A stretch of DNA of 64,000 nt from Bacillota bacterium (GCA_023393165.1 JAEWMJ010000002.1:186001-250000); one strand, 5' to 3'. Counted from the stretch's first letter, positions 43,228-51,660 are shown. Numbers and translations are program-made. The notes: generated by a model from the letters alone, not told the origin.

Positions 43228-43734
43228 ATGAACGAAGAAGAATACGCACAATCGGTATGCATTGTCCAGGGATGCCTGCAGTTTATCTCTCGAGTGCACA
43301 GGCAAATTCCGCAGGCGCCTATCGACGGGATCTATGGCGATTCCACCAGGCAGGCGGTATACTTTTTTCAGCAAATGGCCGGGCTGTCTCCAAACGGCGT
43401 TGTGGACAGGGGGACATGGGAAAAACTCATGCAGGTTTATGACGCTGCGGAAAGAGAAGAGCGGGAAGCAAGCCGGATACATTTTTTTCAGGATAAGAAC
43501 GGTATTATAGATCAGGGAGCTGTGGGCGATGCCGTAATGGTGATACAGATCATACAGAATTCGCTGCGGGACAGAGTCCGGGGGCTCGAGATGGTGGAAA
43601 TTAATGGTACATACGGACCGTCGGAGGCAAACAATACCAGGATCATACAGGAGATCGCAGAACTGCCGCAGACGGGAAAAGTGGATAAATATACCTGGAA
43701 CGAATACGCGAGGATATATAACGTCCATATATAA
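43228..43734 (+). CDS. Protein with two peptidoglycan-binding-like domains
   Basis: A 168-residue protein made of two PG-binding-1-like units: residues about 8-72 (IDGIYGDSTRQAVYFFQQ and GVVDRGTWEKLM) and about 90-165 (INGTYGPSEANNTRIIQE and GKVDKYTWNEYA). The second is degenerate. No catalytic domain or signal peptide. ATG 43228 has GGAGG upstream, 16 bases after the SpoIID-like gene. Likely an accessory wall- or cortex-binding partner; it closes the cassette, which ends at a terminator. Confidence 0.75.
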   Translation: MNEEEYAQSVCIVQGCLQFISRVHRQIPQAPIDGIYGDSTRQAVYFFQQMAGLSPNGVVDRGTWEKLMQVYDAAEREEREASRIHFFQDKNGIIDQGAVGDAVMVIQIIQNSLRDRVRGLEMVEINGTYGPSEANNTRIIQEIAELPQTGKVDKYTWNEYARIYNVHI

Positions 43735-43794
43735 AAATATTACAGTATGTTATAAAATGTTATATTGTTCATAATGCAAGGTTTGGCAAAAGTT

Positions 43795-43835
43795 GCCCCA
43801 AAAAAGCCGCAGCGCTGTTTGGGGCTTATTTTATT
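43795..43835 (+). terminator. Terminator after the SpoIID/peptidoglycan-binding cassette
   Basis: GCCCCAAA (43795-43802) pairs with TTTGGGGC (43818-43825), followed by a T-rich tract. The rest of the 303-base gap before ldh is AT-rich and holds the ldh promoter. Confidence 0.8.
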
Positions 43836-43958
43836 GCCATTAATATACATGGGAATACATCCGGTTTTCATGTAATATAACCCGTAACAAAGGCAAAAAC
43901 GAATATAAAAACAGAAAAAATTGCAAATAAGAATAAAATTCTTTCCGTAAAAAAAGAT

Positions 43959-43991
43959 TTGACATAGAAAAAAAATATATTATAGTATAAT
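43959..43991 (+). promoter_or_regulatory. Promoter of ldh-malic enzyme
   Basis: A perfect TTGACA (43959-43964) is followed by TATAGT at 43981-43986 (16-base spacing); TATAAT at 43986-43991 overlaps but lies 21 bases away. Transcription should start near 43995. Confidence 0.7.
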
Positions 43992-44037
43992 GGGTTGATT
44001 TTTTGAATTTATTTATTACGGAAAGGTAAACAGCAAA

Positions 44038-44994
44038 ATGGACACATTATCATCACAGCGTAAAGCAGTCATCATCGGCGCGGGTAATGTCGGATCTACG
44101 ATCGCCTACACCATTATGATGAACCAAATTGCAACGGAAATCGTACTGATTGACGTGAACAGGGAAAAAGCCAGCGGCGAAGCTTTGGATATGAACCACG
44201 GCATCGCTTATTTTAAACAGCTGGTCATCCGGGAAGGGGATTACAGTGATTGCAAGAATGCGGATGTGATCATCATAACCGCAGGTATCGGCAGAAAACC
44301 GGGACAAACCCGTATAGATTTGGCCAAAACTAATGTTGCAATCATTAAAGAGATTACGCATAATATTATGGAATATGCGGAAAATCCTATATTGCTGGTT
44401 GTTTCCAACCCTGTCGACGTACTGACGTATGTTGTGCAGAAAGAATCCGGGCTTCCGGCTAGCCGCGTGTTCGGCTCGGGCACCACGCTCGATTCCGGAC
44501 GGTTCCGGTATCTCATAAGCCGCCATTGCCAGGTGGACGTACGCAACGTGCATGCCTATATCATTGGCGAACACGGGGACAGCGAGGTTCCGGTATGGAG
44601 CCGCGCGAACATCGCGGGAAAACCGTTTTCCGAGTTTTGTGACGATTGCCCGAAGAAGTGCAAGAGCGTCAACCGCGAAGTGATATTTGAAAACACCAAA
44701 AACGCCGGCGCGGAGATCATCAGCAAAAAGGGCGCTACATACTATGGAATCGCAATGGCGGTTACCCGCATTGTAAGCGCTATTATGGGCAACGAGTTTG
44801 CGGTTCTGACCGTATCCAGCGTCGTGCCCAATAAGTACGGCGTAAAAGACGTTGCGCTGAGTTTACCCTCAGTGATCAACAAAAACGGTATCGACAGGAT
44901 CATCAATCTGTGCCTGGACGAGAAAGAAACCGCGCAGATCATCGAATCCGGGGATAAACTCCGAACCGTTATCGAAGAAGTATATGAAAATTAA
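44038..44994 (+). CDS. ldh: L-lactate dehydrogenase
   Basis: A 318-residue NAD-dependent L-lactate dehydrogenase reducing pyruvate in fermentation. The NAD-binding motif is VIIGAGNVGSTIAY; the active-site loop GRKPGQTRIDL has Gln and Arg at the positions giving lactate rather than malate specificity; the catalytic His lies in IIGEHGDSEVPVWS. The malic enzyme gene follows after 26 bases, so pyruvate formation and reduction may be co-regulated. Confidence 0.96.
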   Translation: MDTLSSQRKAVIIGAGNVGSTIAYTIMMNQIATEIVLIDVNREKASGEALDMNHGIAYFKQLVIREGDYSDCKNADVIIITAGIGRKPGQTRIDLAKTNVAIIKEITHNIMEYAENPILLVVSNPVDVLTYVVQKESGLPASRVFGSGTTLDSGRFRYLISRHCQVDVRNVHAYIIGEHGDSEVPVWSRANIAGKPFSEFCDDCPKKCKSVNREVIFENTKNAGAEIISKKGATYYGIAMAVTRIVSAIMGNEFAVLTVSSVVPNKYGVKDVALSLPSVINKNGIDRIINLCLDEKETAQIIESGDKLRTVIEEVYEN

Positions 44995-45020
44995 ATTTTT
45001 TTAATAAAGGAGTAACATCA

Positions 45021-46193
45021 ATGTCAATTCAAGAAGAAGCGATCAAAATCCACAAGGAATGGCAGGGAAAGATCGAAGTTATCAGCAGGGCGCCGGTAAC
45101 CAACAAGTACGATCTGTCTGTCGCATACACCCCGGGCGTAGCCGAACCGTGTCTGGAAATTTCCAAAAATGTTGATCTTTCTTACGAGTACACCAGGCGG
45201 TGGAATCTTGTGGCGGTCGTAACGGACGGCACCGCAGTTCTCGGCCTTGGAGATATCGGTCCGGAAGCCGGTATGCCCGTTATGGAAGGCAAATGTGTGC
45301 TTTTTAAAACGTTCGGCAACGTAGACGCTTTTCCGCTGTGCGTACGCAGCAAGGAAGTTAATGATATCGTGAATACCGTACGGCTTCTGGCGGGAAGCTT
45401 CGGCGGGATCAACCTGGAAGATATATCGGCCCCCCGCTGTTTTGAAATTGAAAGCAGGTTAAAAGAGGTCTGCGATATCCCGATATTCCACGATGACCAG
45501 CACGGTACCGCGGTCGTAACCGCCGCCGCAATGATCAACGCAATGAAACTGACAGGAAGAAAGCTTTCGGAACAGGAAGTTGTCGTTTCGGGCGCAGGCG
45601 CTGCGGGCGTTGCCGTAACCAAGCTGCTGATGAGCATGGGGCTTCGCAACGTTATTCTCTGCGACAGCAAAGGCGCTATTTACGAAGGAAGGGAAGGCCT
45701 CAATCCGTTTAAGCAGGAGATGGCCAAGATTTCCAACCGTGAAATGAAAAAAGGTTCTTTAAAAGACGTAATCGCCGGTTCGGATATATTCATCGGCGTT
45801 TCAGCTCCCGGAATCGTATCCAAGGAAATGGTCCAGAGCATGCACAAGGACCCGATCATATTCGCTATGTCTAATCCTACGCCCGAGATCATGCCCGATC
45901 TTGCAAGGGAGGCAGGCGCTGCGGTCATCGGTACCGGCAGGTCCGATTTCCCCAACCAGATCAATAACGTGCTCGCGTTCCCGGGTATCTTCAGGGGCGC
46001 TCTCGACGTGCGCGCAAAAGATATCAACGACGATATGAAGATCGCCGCCGCGTATGCCATCGCGGAGTTCGTAACGGAAGATAAACTCAATCCCGAATAC
46101 ATCATTCCCGCGCCTTTCGAAAAAGGCATCGGCGAAACGGTCGCCAAAAAGGTCGCTGAAGCAGCCAGAAAATCCGGCGTTGCAAGATTGTAA
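45021..46193 (+). CDS. NAD(P)-dependent malic enzyme
   Basis: A 390-residue short-form malic enzyme decarboxylating malate to pyruvate. YTPGVAEPC, the VTDGTAVLGLGDIGPEAG region, FHDDQHGTAVV (metal and substrate binding) and GAGAAGVAVTKLL (NAD(P) fold) are present. Short forms lack the phosphotransacetylase-like C-terminal domain of MaeB. AAAGGAG precedes the ATG. The cofactor cannot be settled by eye. Confidence 0.95.
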   Translation: MSIQEEAIKIHKEWQGKIEVISRAPVTNKYDLSVAYTPGVAEPCLEISKNVDLSYEYTRRWNLVAVVTDGTAVLGLGDIGPEAGMPVMEGKCVLFKTFGNVDAFPLCVRSKEVNDIVNTVRLLAGSFGGINLEDISAPRCFEIESRLKEVCDIPIFHDDQHGTAVVTAAAMINAMKLTGRKLSEQEVVVSGAGAAGVAVTKLLMSMGLRNVILCDSKGAIYEGREGLNPFKQEMAKISNREMKKGSLKDVIAGSDIFIGVSAPGIVSKEMVQSMHKDPIIFAMSNPTPEIMPDLAREAGAAVIGTGRSDFPNQINNVLAFPGIFRGALDVRAKDINDDMKIAAAYAIAEFVTEDKLNPEYIIPAPFEKGIGETVAKKVAEAARKSGVARL

Positions 46194-46207
46194 TTGAATT
46201 TAAATTC

Positions 46208-46236
46208 AAAAAGAAGGCGCAAGCCTTCTTTTTTTT
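46208..46236 (+). terminator. Terminator after malic enzyme
   Basis: AAGAAGGC (46211-46218) and GCCTTCTT (46223-46230) form a perfect 8-bp stem with a four-base loop and further T residues. Confidence 0.88.
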
Positions 46237-46240
46237 ACCG

Positions 46241-46309
46241 CTTTTTTTTAGAAAAAAGAAAACCAATGGGTTTTCTTTGGCAATACCTTTCTTTTTTCTA
46301 AAAGAAAGG
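46241..46309. repeat. Hairpin repeat family, nested copies (malic enzyme / lysE gap)
   Basis: A left half (CTTTTTTTTAGAAAAAAG then AAAACC) faces GGTTTTCTTTGGC (46269-46281), which is followed by CCTTTCTTTT (46286-46295), a four-base loop and AAAAGAAAGG (46300-46309). AAAGAAAACC and GGTTTTCTTT also pair with each other across AATG. Confidence 0.8.
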
Positions 46310-46311
46310 TA

Positions 46312-46947
46312 TTAAAAATAGGAAACTGCCCCGGCAATAAAAGTAAAGCCGAAATAGACGAGGAGCGCGCCCAGGGCGGCTATAGCAATACGGTAGGTTT
46401 TTTGTTTTATGAACTTTCTTGTTTTGCCCAGAACTGCGGAAATGGAGACATACCATATAAAATCGGCGGAGATATGCCCCAGATAATAAATGAGAACGCC
46501 GGTGGTTCCCAGGGTATTATAGGCCTGCATGATAAATCCCAGGCCGATGACAGCCCACCACAAAAGGAAATAAGGGTTGGTTGCGCTGATAACGGCTCCG
46601 GAGAAGATCAGTTTTAAGTCCCTGGACTTTACGCCGCCGCTTTCCGTTTCGATCTTCACGGTATTGCGGATGGATCCTGAAAGCATCTGGGCCCCCATGA
46701 CGATCAGAAGCGCACCGCCCACAAGCCCGATGGTAATCTGCGCGGCGTTTGTCTTCAGGATGCTTCCCAGACCTAAAAATATAAGTAAAATAATGCCTGC
46801 TTCTAAAAGCGCGTGTCCTACGGTTATCAGCAACCCGGCGCGCGCGCCGCTCCGCAGGGACTGCCTAATGGTGTATGTCAGAAGCGATCCGGGCATCATC
46901 GCGCCCGAAAAACCCACCGTCAGCGCGGATAAAAAAAGTACGGCCAT
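46312..46947 (-). CDS. LysE/RhtB-family amino acid exporter
   Basis: A 211-residue membrane protein with about six hydrophobic segments. The family N-terminus FLSALTVGFSGAMMPGSLLTYTIRQSL and the SATNPYFLLWWAVIG segment near residue 110 are typical of LysE-type exporters. I start at ATG 46947, the alignment start, although the ribosome binding site (GGTGA) is weak; the longer upstream frame is not supported. The exported amino acid is unknown. Confidence 0.85.
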   Translation of the reverse strand: MAVLFLSALTVGFSGAMMPGSLLTYTIRQSLRSGARAGLLITVGHALLEAGIILLIFLGLGSILKTNAAQITIGLVGGALLIVMGAQMLSGSIRNTVKIETESGGVKSRDLKLIFSGAVISATNPYFLLWWAVIGLGFIMQAYNTLGTTGVLIYYLGHISADFIWYVSISAVLGKTRKFIKQKTYRIAIAALGALLVYFGFTFIAGAVSYF

Positions 46948-47011
46948 AGTTTCACCATATATAAAATAATACAAGAATGATTTTAGCATGAATCTGCTTT
47001 TCATACAAATG

Positions 47012-47055
47012 CCGCTTTTCTTTTGGAAAAAAGAAAAGCGGCGCAAAAGAAAACC
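47012..47055. repeat. Hairpin repeat family, copy 6 (upstream of lysE gene)
   Basis: CCGCTTTTCTTTT (47012-47024) and AAAAGAAAAGCGG (47029-47041) form a 13-bp inverted repeat, followed by GCAAAAGAAAACC (47043-47055), the inverse of the tag at copy 2. Confidence 0.8.
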
Positions 47056-47196
47056 AGACAATAATAATAAATGATACAGTAATAAAATACTCTTATGATA
47101 TAGTAATGATATATGGGTGCTTAGATATTTTGAAAATTAATAATAATATTATTATGACGGAAGGTCGCTGAGGGCCTTAAATACAAGGCGTTTTGA

Positions 47197-47354
47197 GAGC
47201 GGAGCTAACCGCTGCCCAAAGGCAGAAGAAGGGAATACGGAACGACCGCGCCCTGTGGGCGAAACAGGGAGTAAAGTATTCACTGAACACGAGATGAATG
47301 CGAGCGTAAGCCTAAAAGAACTACTTACGCGAAGCATGAATCCGCAGTGAAGTG
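47197..47354. repeat. Structured dispersed repeat, copy B (diverged)
   Basis: A diverged copy of the element, beginning GAGCGGAGC and ending GCAGTGAAGTG. Its second half can fold into a long stem: TTCACTG (47279-47285) with CAGTGAA (47345-47351), and GCGTAAG (about 47303-47309) with CTTACGC (about 47325-47331). It lies directly before copy C. Confidence 0.65.
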
Positions 47355-47389
47355 CCGAGGCGACGCAAGCATAGGAAACCCTATACTGG

Positions 47390-47552
47390 GAGCGGAGCCG
47401 ACCGCCGCCAGTGGCGGAAAAAGGAAGGCGAACGCTCACTGAGCAAGAGATGAACACGAGTGTTTTCATAAAATAACAGCTTACACGAAGTGTGAATCCA
47501 TAGCGAAGTTGGGGGAAGCGGAAAAACAATACAGCAGTTAGGGATTGTCAGC
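47390..47552. repeat. Structured dispersed repeat, copy C
   Basis: Closely similar over its whole length to copy A at 34095-34258, from GAGCGGAGCCG to TTGTCAGC. It lies 54 bases from the tRNA-Arg gene. No gene is called between 47062 and 47605 apart from these repeats. Confidence 0.8.
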
Positions 47553-47605
47553 GATCTGATAACAAAAAAATACCCACGACCGCACATAGCAGCCACAGGC
47601 ATTTT

Positions 47606-47682
47606 TGGCGTGCCCGAAGGGATTCGAACCCCCGACCTTTTGGTTCGTAGCCAAACACTCTATCCGGCTGAGCTACGGGCAC
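47606..47682 (-). tRNA. tRNA-Arg (anticodon ACG)
   Basis: A 77-base cloverleaf on the minus strand: acceptor GTGCCCG paired with CGGGCAC, D-arm containing AGCTCAGCCGGATAGAGT, anticodon stem TTTGG/CCAAA with loop CTACGAA, and T-arm GGTTCGAATCC. The loop gives anticodon ACG, decoding CGU and, after deamination to inosine, CGC and CGA. The 3' CCA is encoded (47608-47606). It stands alone between the repeats and the sugar isomerase operon. Confidence 0.97.
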
Positions 47683-47792
47683 ATGAAGCTTTACTATAAT
47701 ATAATACTATTTACAAAAAGTCAATATTTTTTATGACTTGTCTTTTTGTCGATTTTTTTGTAAAATAATTATACTAAAATGCGCCGGATGTG

Positions 47793-47836
47793 TTGACAAC
47801 GGGAAAAAACTGTAATAACATTAGCTTAGTAAGCTA
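47793..47836 (+). promoter_or_regulatory. Promoter and palindromic operator of the isomerase-xylA operon
   Basis: A perfect TTGACA (47793-47798) and TAACAT (47816-47821, 4 of 6) are 17 bases apart. Immediately after lies a perfect palindrome TAGCTTA-G-TAAGCTA (47822-47836) covering the expected start site, a good position for a repressor. No regulator gene is adjacent. Confidence 0.7.
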
Positions 47837-47901
47837 GATTAAAGCATCTTAAATTTCGCATTTCTAACAAAATAATCTTAAGAAAAAGGAGTGTATTTTC
47901 A

Positions 47902-48894
47902 ATGAGTAGACCGGTAACTCTTATGACCGCTCAGTGGGGCGATATGGAATTCGAAGAGTTGTGCAAAAAGGCAAGCGAGATGGGCTATGACGGCCTGGAG
48001 ATCACCGCGTGGGGCAATCATCTGGATGCCAAAAAAGCGGCAACAGACATGAACTATGTACGTGAGCGCAAAGAAACGCTTAAAAAATATGGGCTTGGCT
48101 GCTGGGCGTTGGCTGCGCATGTACCCGGCCAGTGCGTGGGCGACAGATGGGATCCGCGTCTTGACAACTTCGCACCCAACAATCTGGCTGGAAAGCCCAA
48201 GGAAATCCGCGAATGGGCGATCCAGGAGATGAAATACATTGCGCAGGCTGCGAAAAACATGGGCGTTGACGTTGTAACCGGATTCATGGGCTCCCCGATC
48301 TGGGCGTTCTGGTATTCGTTCCCGCAGACCACCGACGAAATGATAGACGCGGGATTCCGAGAAATTGTGGATCTTTGGACTCCGATATTTGACGAATTTG
48401 ACAAATGCGGCGTAAAGTTTGCGCTTGAAGTACATCCCACGGAGATCGCGTTTGACTATTATACCGCCGAGAGGCTTTTAAAAGAATTCAACTACCGCGA
48501 GACGTTAGGATTCAACTACGACCCCAGCCATCTGCTGTGGCAGGGCGTGAACACAACCATATTCCTGCGGGATTTTATCAAGAGGGTATATCATGTTCAC
48601 ATGAAAGACGCGGCTGTAACGCTGGACGGCAAGGCGGGCATACTGGGCTCGTTCATTACCTTCGGCGATACGCGGAGGGGCTGGAATTTCCGTTCCCTGG
48701 GACACGGCGACGTAAACTTCGAAGAAATCATCCGCGAACTCAACCAGGGCGGTTACAAAGGGCCTCTTTCGGTTGAATGGGAAGACAGCGGCATGGAGCG
48801 CATATACGGAGGCACGGAAGCCTGCGAATTTGTGCGCAGCGTTGACTTCGCGCCTTCGGACGTAGCTTTTGACAAAGCAATAGCCAACGAATAA
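47902..48894 (+). CDS. Sugar phosphate isomerase/epimerase (xylose-isomerase-like TIM barrel)
   Basis: A 330-residue AP-endonuclease-2/xylose-isomerase-like TIM-barrel protein. Putative metal ligands are Glu in FALEVHPTE near residue 176, Asp in FNYDPSHL near 210, His in YHVHMKDA near 236 and Glu in LSVEWEDSG near 295. It directly precedes xylA (29-base gap) behind a shared promoter, so a role in pentose or related sugar catabolism is likely. The exact substrate is unknown. Confidence 0.88.
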   Translation: MSRPVTLMTAQWGDMEFEELCKKASEMGYDGLEITAWGNHLDAKKAATDMNYVRERKETLKKYGLGCWALAAHVPGQCVGDRWDPRLDNFAPNNLAGKPKEIREWAIQEMKYIAQAAKNMGVDVVTGFMGSPIWAFWYSFPQTTDEMIDAGFREIVDLWTPIFDEFDKCGVKFALEVHPTEIAFDYYTAERLLKEFNYRETLGFNYDPSHLLWQGVNTTIFLRDFIKRVYHVHMKDAAVTLDGKAGILGSFITFGDTRRGWNFRSLGHGDVNFEEIIRELNQGGYKGPLSVEWEDSGMERIYGGTEACEFVRSVDFAPSDVAFDKAIANE

Positions 48895-48923
48895 TTTTTA
48901 TTTAAGAGAGAGGATAAAAAAGA

Positions 48924-50237
48924 ATGAAAGAATACTACAAAGACATCCCCAAAATAAAATATGAGGGGCCTAAGTCCAGGAATCCGCTGGCTTTCAAATT
49001 TTACAACCCGGATGAAATGATCGGGGGCAAAACGATGCGCGAACAGTTAAAGTTCACCGCATCCTATTGGCATACATTTGCAAGCGACATGCACGATATG
49101 TTCGGCGAAGGTTCTATCGAACGTTCATTCGGCGAATCGGACGCAATTGCCTCCGCAAAAGCCAAAGCGCATGCTGCGTTTGAATTCCTGGAAAAAATGG
49201 ATATCGATTACTATTGCTTCCACGACCGCGACGTTGCGCCCGAAGGCAAAACCCTGTCGGAAAGCAACGAAAATCTTGACGAAATCGTCGACCTGTTAAA
49301 AGACCTGCAGAAACAAAAGGGCAAAAAACTTCTTTGGGGCACGGCAAACCTGTTTGGAAACAAACGGTATATGCACGGCGCAGCAACATCCCCCAATGCG
49401 GATGTGTTCGCATATGCGGCTGCACAGGCTAAAAAAGCGATCGAATGCACCATTGAACTGGGCGGCGCAGGATATACGTTCTGGGGCGGCCGTGAAGGCT
49501 ATGAAACCCTTCTCAACACCAACATGGGCCTTGAGCAGGATAATATGGCAAGGTTCCTCCGTATGGAGATCGACTATGCGCGGTCCAAGGGATTTACCGG
49601 AAACTTCTATATTGAACCCAAACCGAAAGAACCCACAAAGCACCAGTACGATTTCGATGCGGCCACCTGCGTCGGATTCCTCAGGAAATACGGTTTGATC
49701 AACGACATGAAACTCAACCTGGAAGCAAACCACGCGACCCTGGCCATGCACACATTCCAGCATGAGATCCGTGTTGCGCGTGAAAACGGCGTGTTCGGCT
49801 CCATCGATGCAAACATGGGCGATATGCTGCTTGGCTGGGATACCGACCAATTCCCCACCAACGTATATGATGCGGCGCTCGCCGTGTATGAGATCATAAA
49901 GGCCGGCGGATTTGTCTTGGGCGGATTCAATTTCGACGCAAAGGTCAGAAGGGGATCCTTCACTCCCGAAGATACGTTCTATTCTTACATAGCGGGCATG
50001 GACACCCTGGCTCTGGGCCTCAGGATGGCTACCCGGATGATCGAAGACGGCAGGATCGACGAGTTTGTTGATCAAAGGTATGCAAGCTACAAAACAGGCA
50101 TTGGCGCGGATATCGTTTCGGGCAAAGCCACGCTGCAGGATCTGGAAAAATATGCCTTGGCACTGGGCGAAGTTCAGAACCAGAGCGGCAGACAGGAGTA
50201 TCTGGAAGGCGTTATGAACGAAATAATGTTCGGATAA
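48924..50237 (+). CDS. xylA: Xylose isomerase
   Basis: A 437-residue class II xylose isomerase converting D-xylose to D-xylulose (and glucose to fructose). The catalytic His lies in YCFHDRDVAPEG near residue 100, the WGGREGYETLLNT signature near 190, IEPKPKEPTKHQYD near 232 (metal-ligand Glu and catalytic Lys), and NLEANHATLA and GSIDANMGD further on. Ribosome binding site GAGAGAGG. A xylulokinase gene is not in the window. Confidence 0.96.
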   Translation: MKEYYKDIPKIKYEGPKSRNPLAFKFYNPDEMIGGKTMREQLKFTASYWHTFASDMHDMFGEGSIERSFGESDAIASAKAKAHAAFEFLEKMDIDYYCFHDRDVAPEGKTLSESNENLDEIVDLLKDLQKQKGKKLLWGTANLFGNKRYMHGAATSPNADVFAYAAAQAKKAIECTIELGGAGYTFWGGREGYETLLNTNMGLEQDNMARFLRMEIDYARSKGFTGNFYIEPKPKEPTKHQYDFDAATCVGFLRKYGLINDMKLNLEANHATLAMHTFQHEIRVARENGVFGSIDANMGDMLLGWDTDQFPTNVYDAALAVYEIIKAGGFVLGGFNFDAKVRRGSFTPEDTFYSYIAGMDTLALGLRMATRMIEDGRIDEFVDQRYASYKTGIGADIVSGKATLQDLEKYALALGEVQNQSGRQEYLEGVMNEIMFG

Positions 50238-50257
50238 CGGCCTTTACATACAAGCAT

Positions 50258-50294
50258 AAAAGCGGTGATAAACGACTTTATCACCGCTTTTATG
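50258..50294. terminator. Terminator after xylA
   Basis: A perfect 15-bp stem (arms at 50258-50272 and 50277-50291) with a four-base loop CGAC and A/T ends. Confidence 0.88.
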
Positions 50295-50307
50295 TAATCT
50301 TTTTTTA

Positions 50308-50336
50308 TTGACAATTGAAATACCATACTATATCAT
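50308..50336 (+). promoter_or_regulatory. Promoter of the fatty-acid synthesis operon
   Basis: A perfect TTGACA (50308-50313) and TATCAT (50331-50336, 5 of 6) are 17 bases apart. The start would be near 50343, leaving a leader of about 97 bases. Confidence 0.8.
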
Positions 50337-50369
50337 TAATCTGTCTTAATTTACGATTTTAACGGAACA

Positions 50370-50413
50370 GCAGGTTACCCGAAAGAGCCCGCCGGCCTCT
50401 CTGGGAAAGGGAA
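50370..50413 (+). other. Folded leader segment upstream of fabH
   Basis: Within the fab leader, ACCC (about 50376) can pair with GGGA (about 50402), enclosing AGAGCC and GGCCTCT, which pair around CGCC. No known riboswitch pattern and no obvious fatty-acid repressor palindrome was recognised here. Confidence 0.3.
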
Positions 50414-50439
50414 TCAAGATTGAAAGGTAATAAACATAA

Positions 50440-51390
50440 TTGAGCATCAGTATTTTAGGAACAGGAAGTTACCTTCCAGAAAAAATTATGACAAACGCGG
50501 ATTTCGAGAAATTTCTGGATACCTCGGACGAATGGATCACCACCCGCACGGGAATTAAGCAAAGGCATTACGCCAACGGCATGACCAACTGCCAGATGAG
50601 CGTGATCGCAGCCAACCGGGCGCTCGATGATGCAGGGCTTACGATAAACGACATCGGAACAATCATTGTAGCAAGCGTAACCAACGAAATGGACGTACCG
50701 TCCATTGCAAGCCAGGTGCAGCGTGAAATGGGCGCAAATTCCTGCGCGGCATTTGATATCAACGCGGCGTGTACAGGGTTCATGTACGGCCTCAAGGCTG
50801 CAGCAGGTTTCGTCATACAGGACAAAAAACCCGTACTGGTGATCGGTACCGAGGTTTTATCCCGTTTCATGGACTGGAACGACCGCTCAACATGCATACT
50901 GTTTGCGGATGGTTCGGGCGCTGCTGTGGTCGGCCCCGGAGAAAGCCTTAAATATATCGAAGTTTACGCGCATTCGGACGTAAACCATTCCCTGGAGATC
51001 CCGGGGATAAACAACGGTCTGGAGGAAGGCGAATCCAGGTTTTCCTATGTGTCCATGGACGGAAAGGAAATCTATAAGTTCGCAACCCGCCAGATGCCCC
51101 AGGATGTTGAAAAAGCGATGGAAGCGCTGGACCTTAAGCCCGAAGACATCGACTGGGTGATTCCGCATCAGGCAAACGTGCGCATTATCAAGGAAGCATC
51201 CAAGCGGCTCCAGATCCCGCTGGAAAAGTTCTATGTCAACATCCAGGACGTAGGAAACACGTCGGCGGCAAGTATACCCATTGTTTTGGATGAAATGAAC
51301 AAAAAGAATCTTTTAAAGAAGGGCGATACGGTTGTGGTCGCGGGATTCGGCGGCGGACTCACATCCGCGTGCGCCGTTTTGAAATGGTGA
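50440..51390 (+). CDS. fabH: 3-oxoacyl-ACP synthase III
   Basis: A 316-residue KAS III that condenses acetyl-CoA with malonyl-ACP to start fatty-acid synthesis. The catalytic Cys is in INAACTGFMYGL near residue 109, His in VIPHQANVRI near 244 and Asn in GNTSAASIP near 274. The start must be the TTG at 50440: a TAA codon lies just before it in frame, and the family N-terminus begins here. The ribosome binding site AAAGG is 13 bases away and weak. First gene of the 11-gene fab-acc operon. Confidence 0.96.
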   Translation: MSISILGTGSYLPEKIMTNADFEKFLDTSDEWITTRTGIKQRHYANGMTNCQMSVIAANRALDDAGLTINDIGTIIVASVTNEMDVPSIASQVQREMGANSCAAFDINAACTGFMYGLKAAAGFVIQDKKPVLVIGTEVLSRFMDWNDRSTCILFADGSGAAVVGPGESLKYIEVYAHSDVNHSLEIPGINNGLEEGESRFSYVSMDGKEIYKFATRQMPQDVEKAMEALDLKPEDIDWVIPHQANVRIIKEASKRLQIPLEKFYVNIQDVGNTSAASIPIVLDEMNKKNLLKKGDTVVVAGFGGGLTSACAVLKW

Positions 51391-51441
51391 GATAACGCCG
51401 CATATGCGTTATAATAAATAAAAATAATCAGGAGGCCAAAT

Positions 51442-51660
51442 ATGGTTTACGAAAAAATTAGTGAGATTATAGCTGATAAAATGGATATCGACGCAAGCGA
51501 CATTTCGATGGAATCTTCATTCGAGAGCCTTAAAATCGACTCGCTTGACATGGTTGAAATCGTAATGGATATTGAGGAAGAATTTGATATTTCTATCGAA
51601 GAAGCGGAAAATTTAAAGACGGTTGCAGACCTTGTAAACTTTATCGAAGAAAACAAATAA
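51442..51660 (+). CDS. acpP: Acyl carrier protein
   Basis: A 72-residue acidic four-helix protein. The phosphopantetheine-bearing Ser is in IDSLDMVEIV near residue 36. CAGGAGG precedes the ATG. It carries the growing acyl chain for the enzymes encoded around it. Confidence 0.97.
   Translation: MVYEKISEIIADKMDIDASDISMESSFESLKIDSLDMVEIVMDIEEEFDISIEEAENLKTVADLVNFIEENK

Noticed and set aside
47122..47605. Prophage or integrated element next to tRNA-Arg.
   Set aside because: No integrase, attachment-site duplication or phage gene; the area is repeats only.
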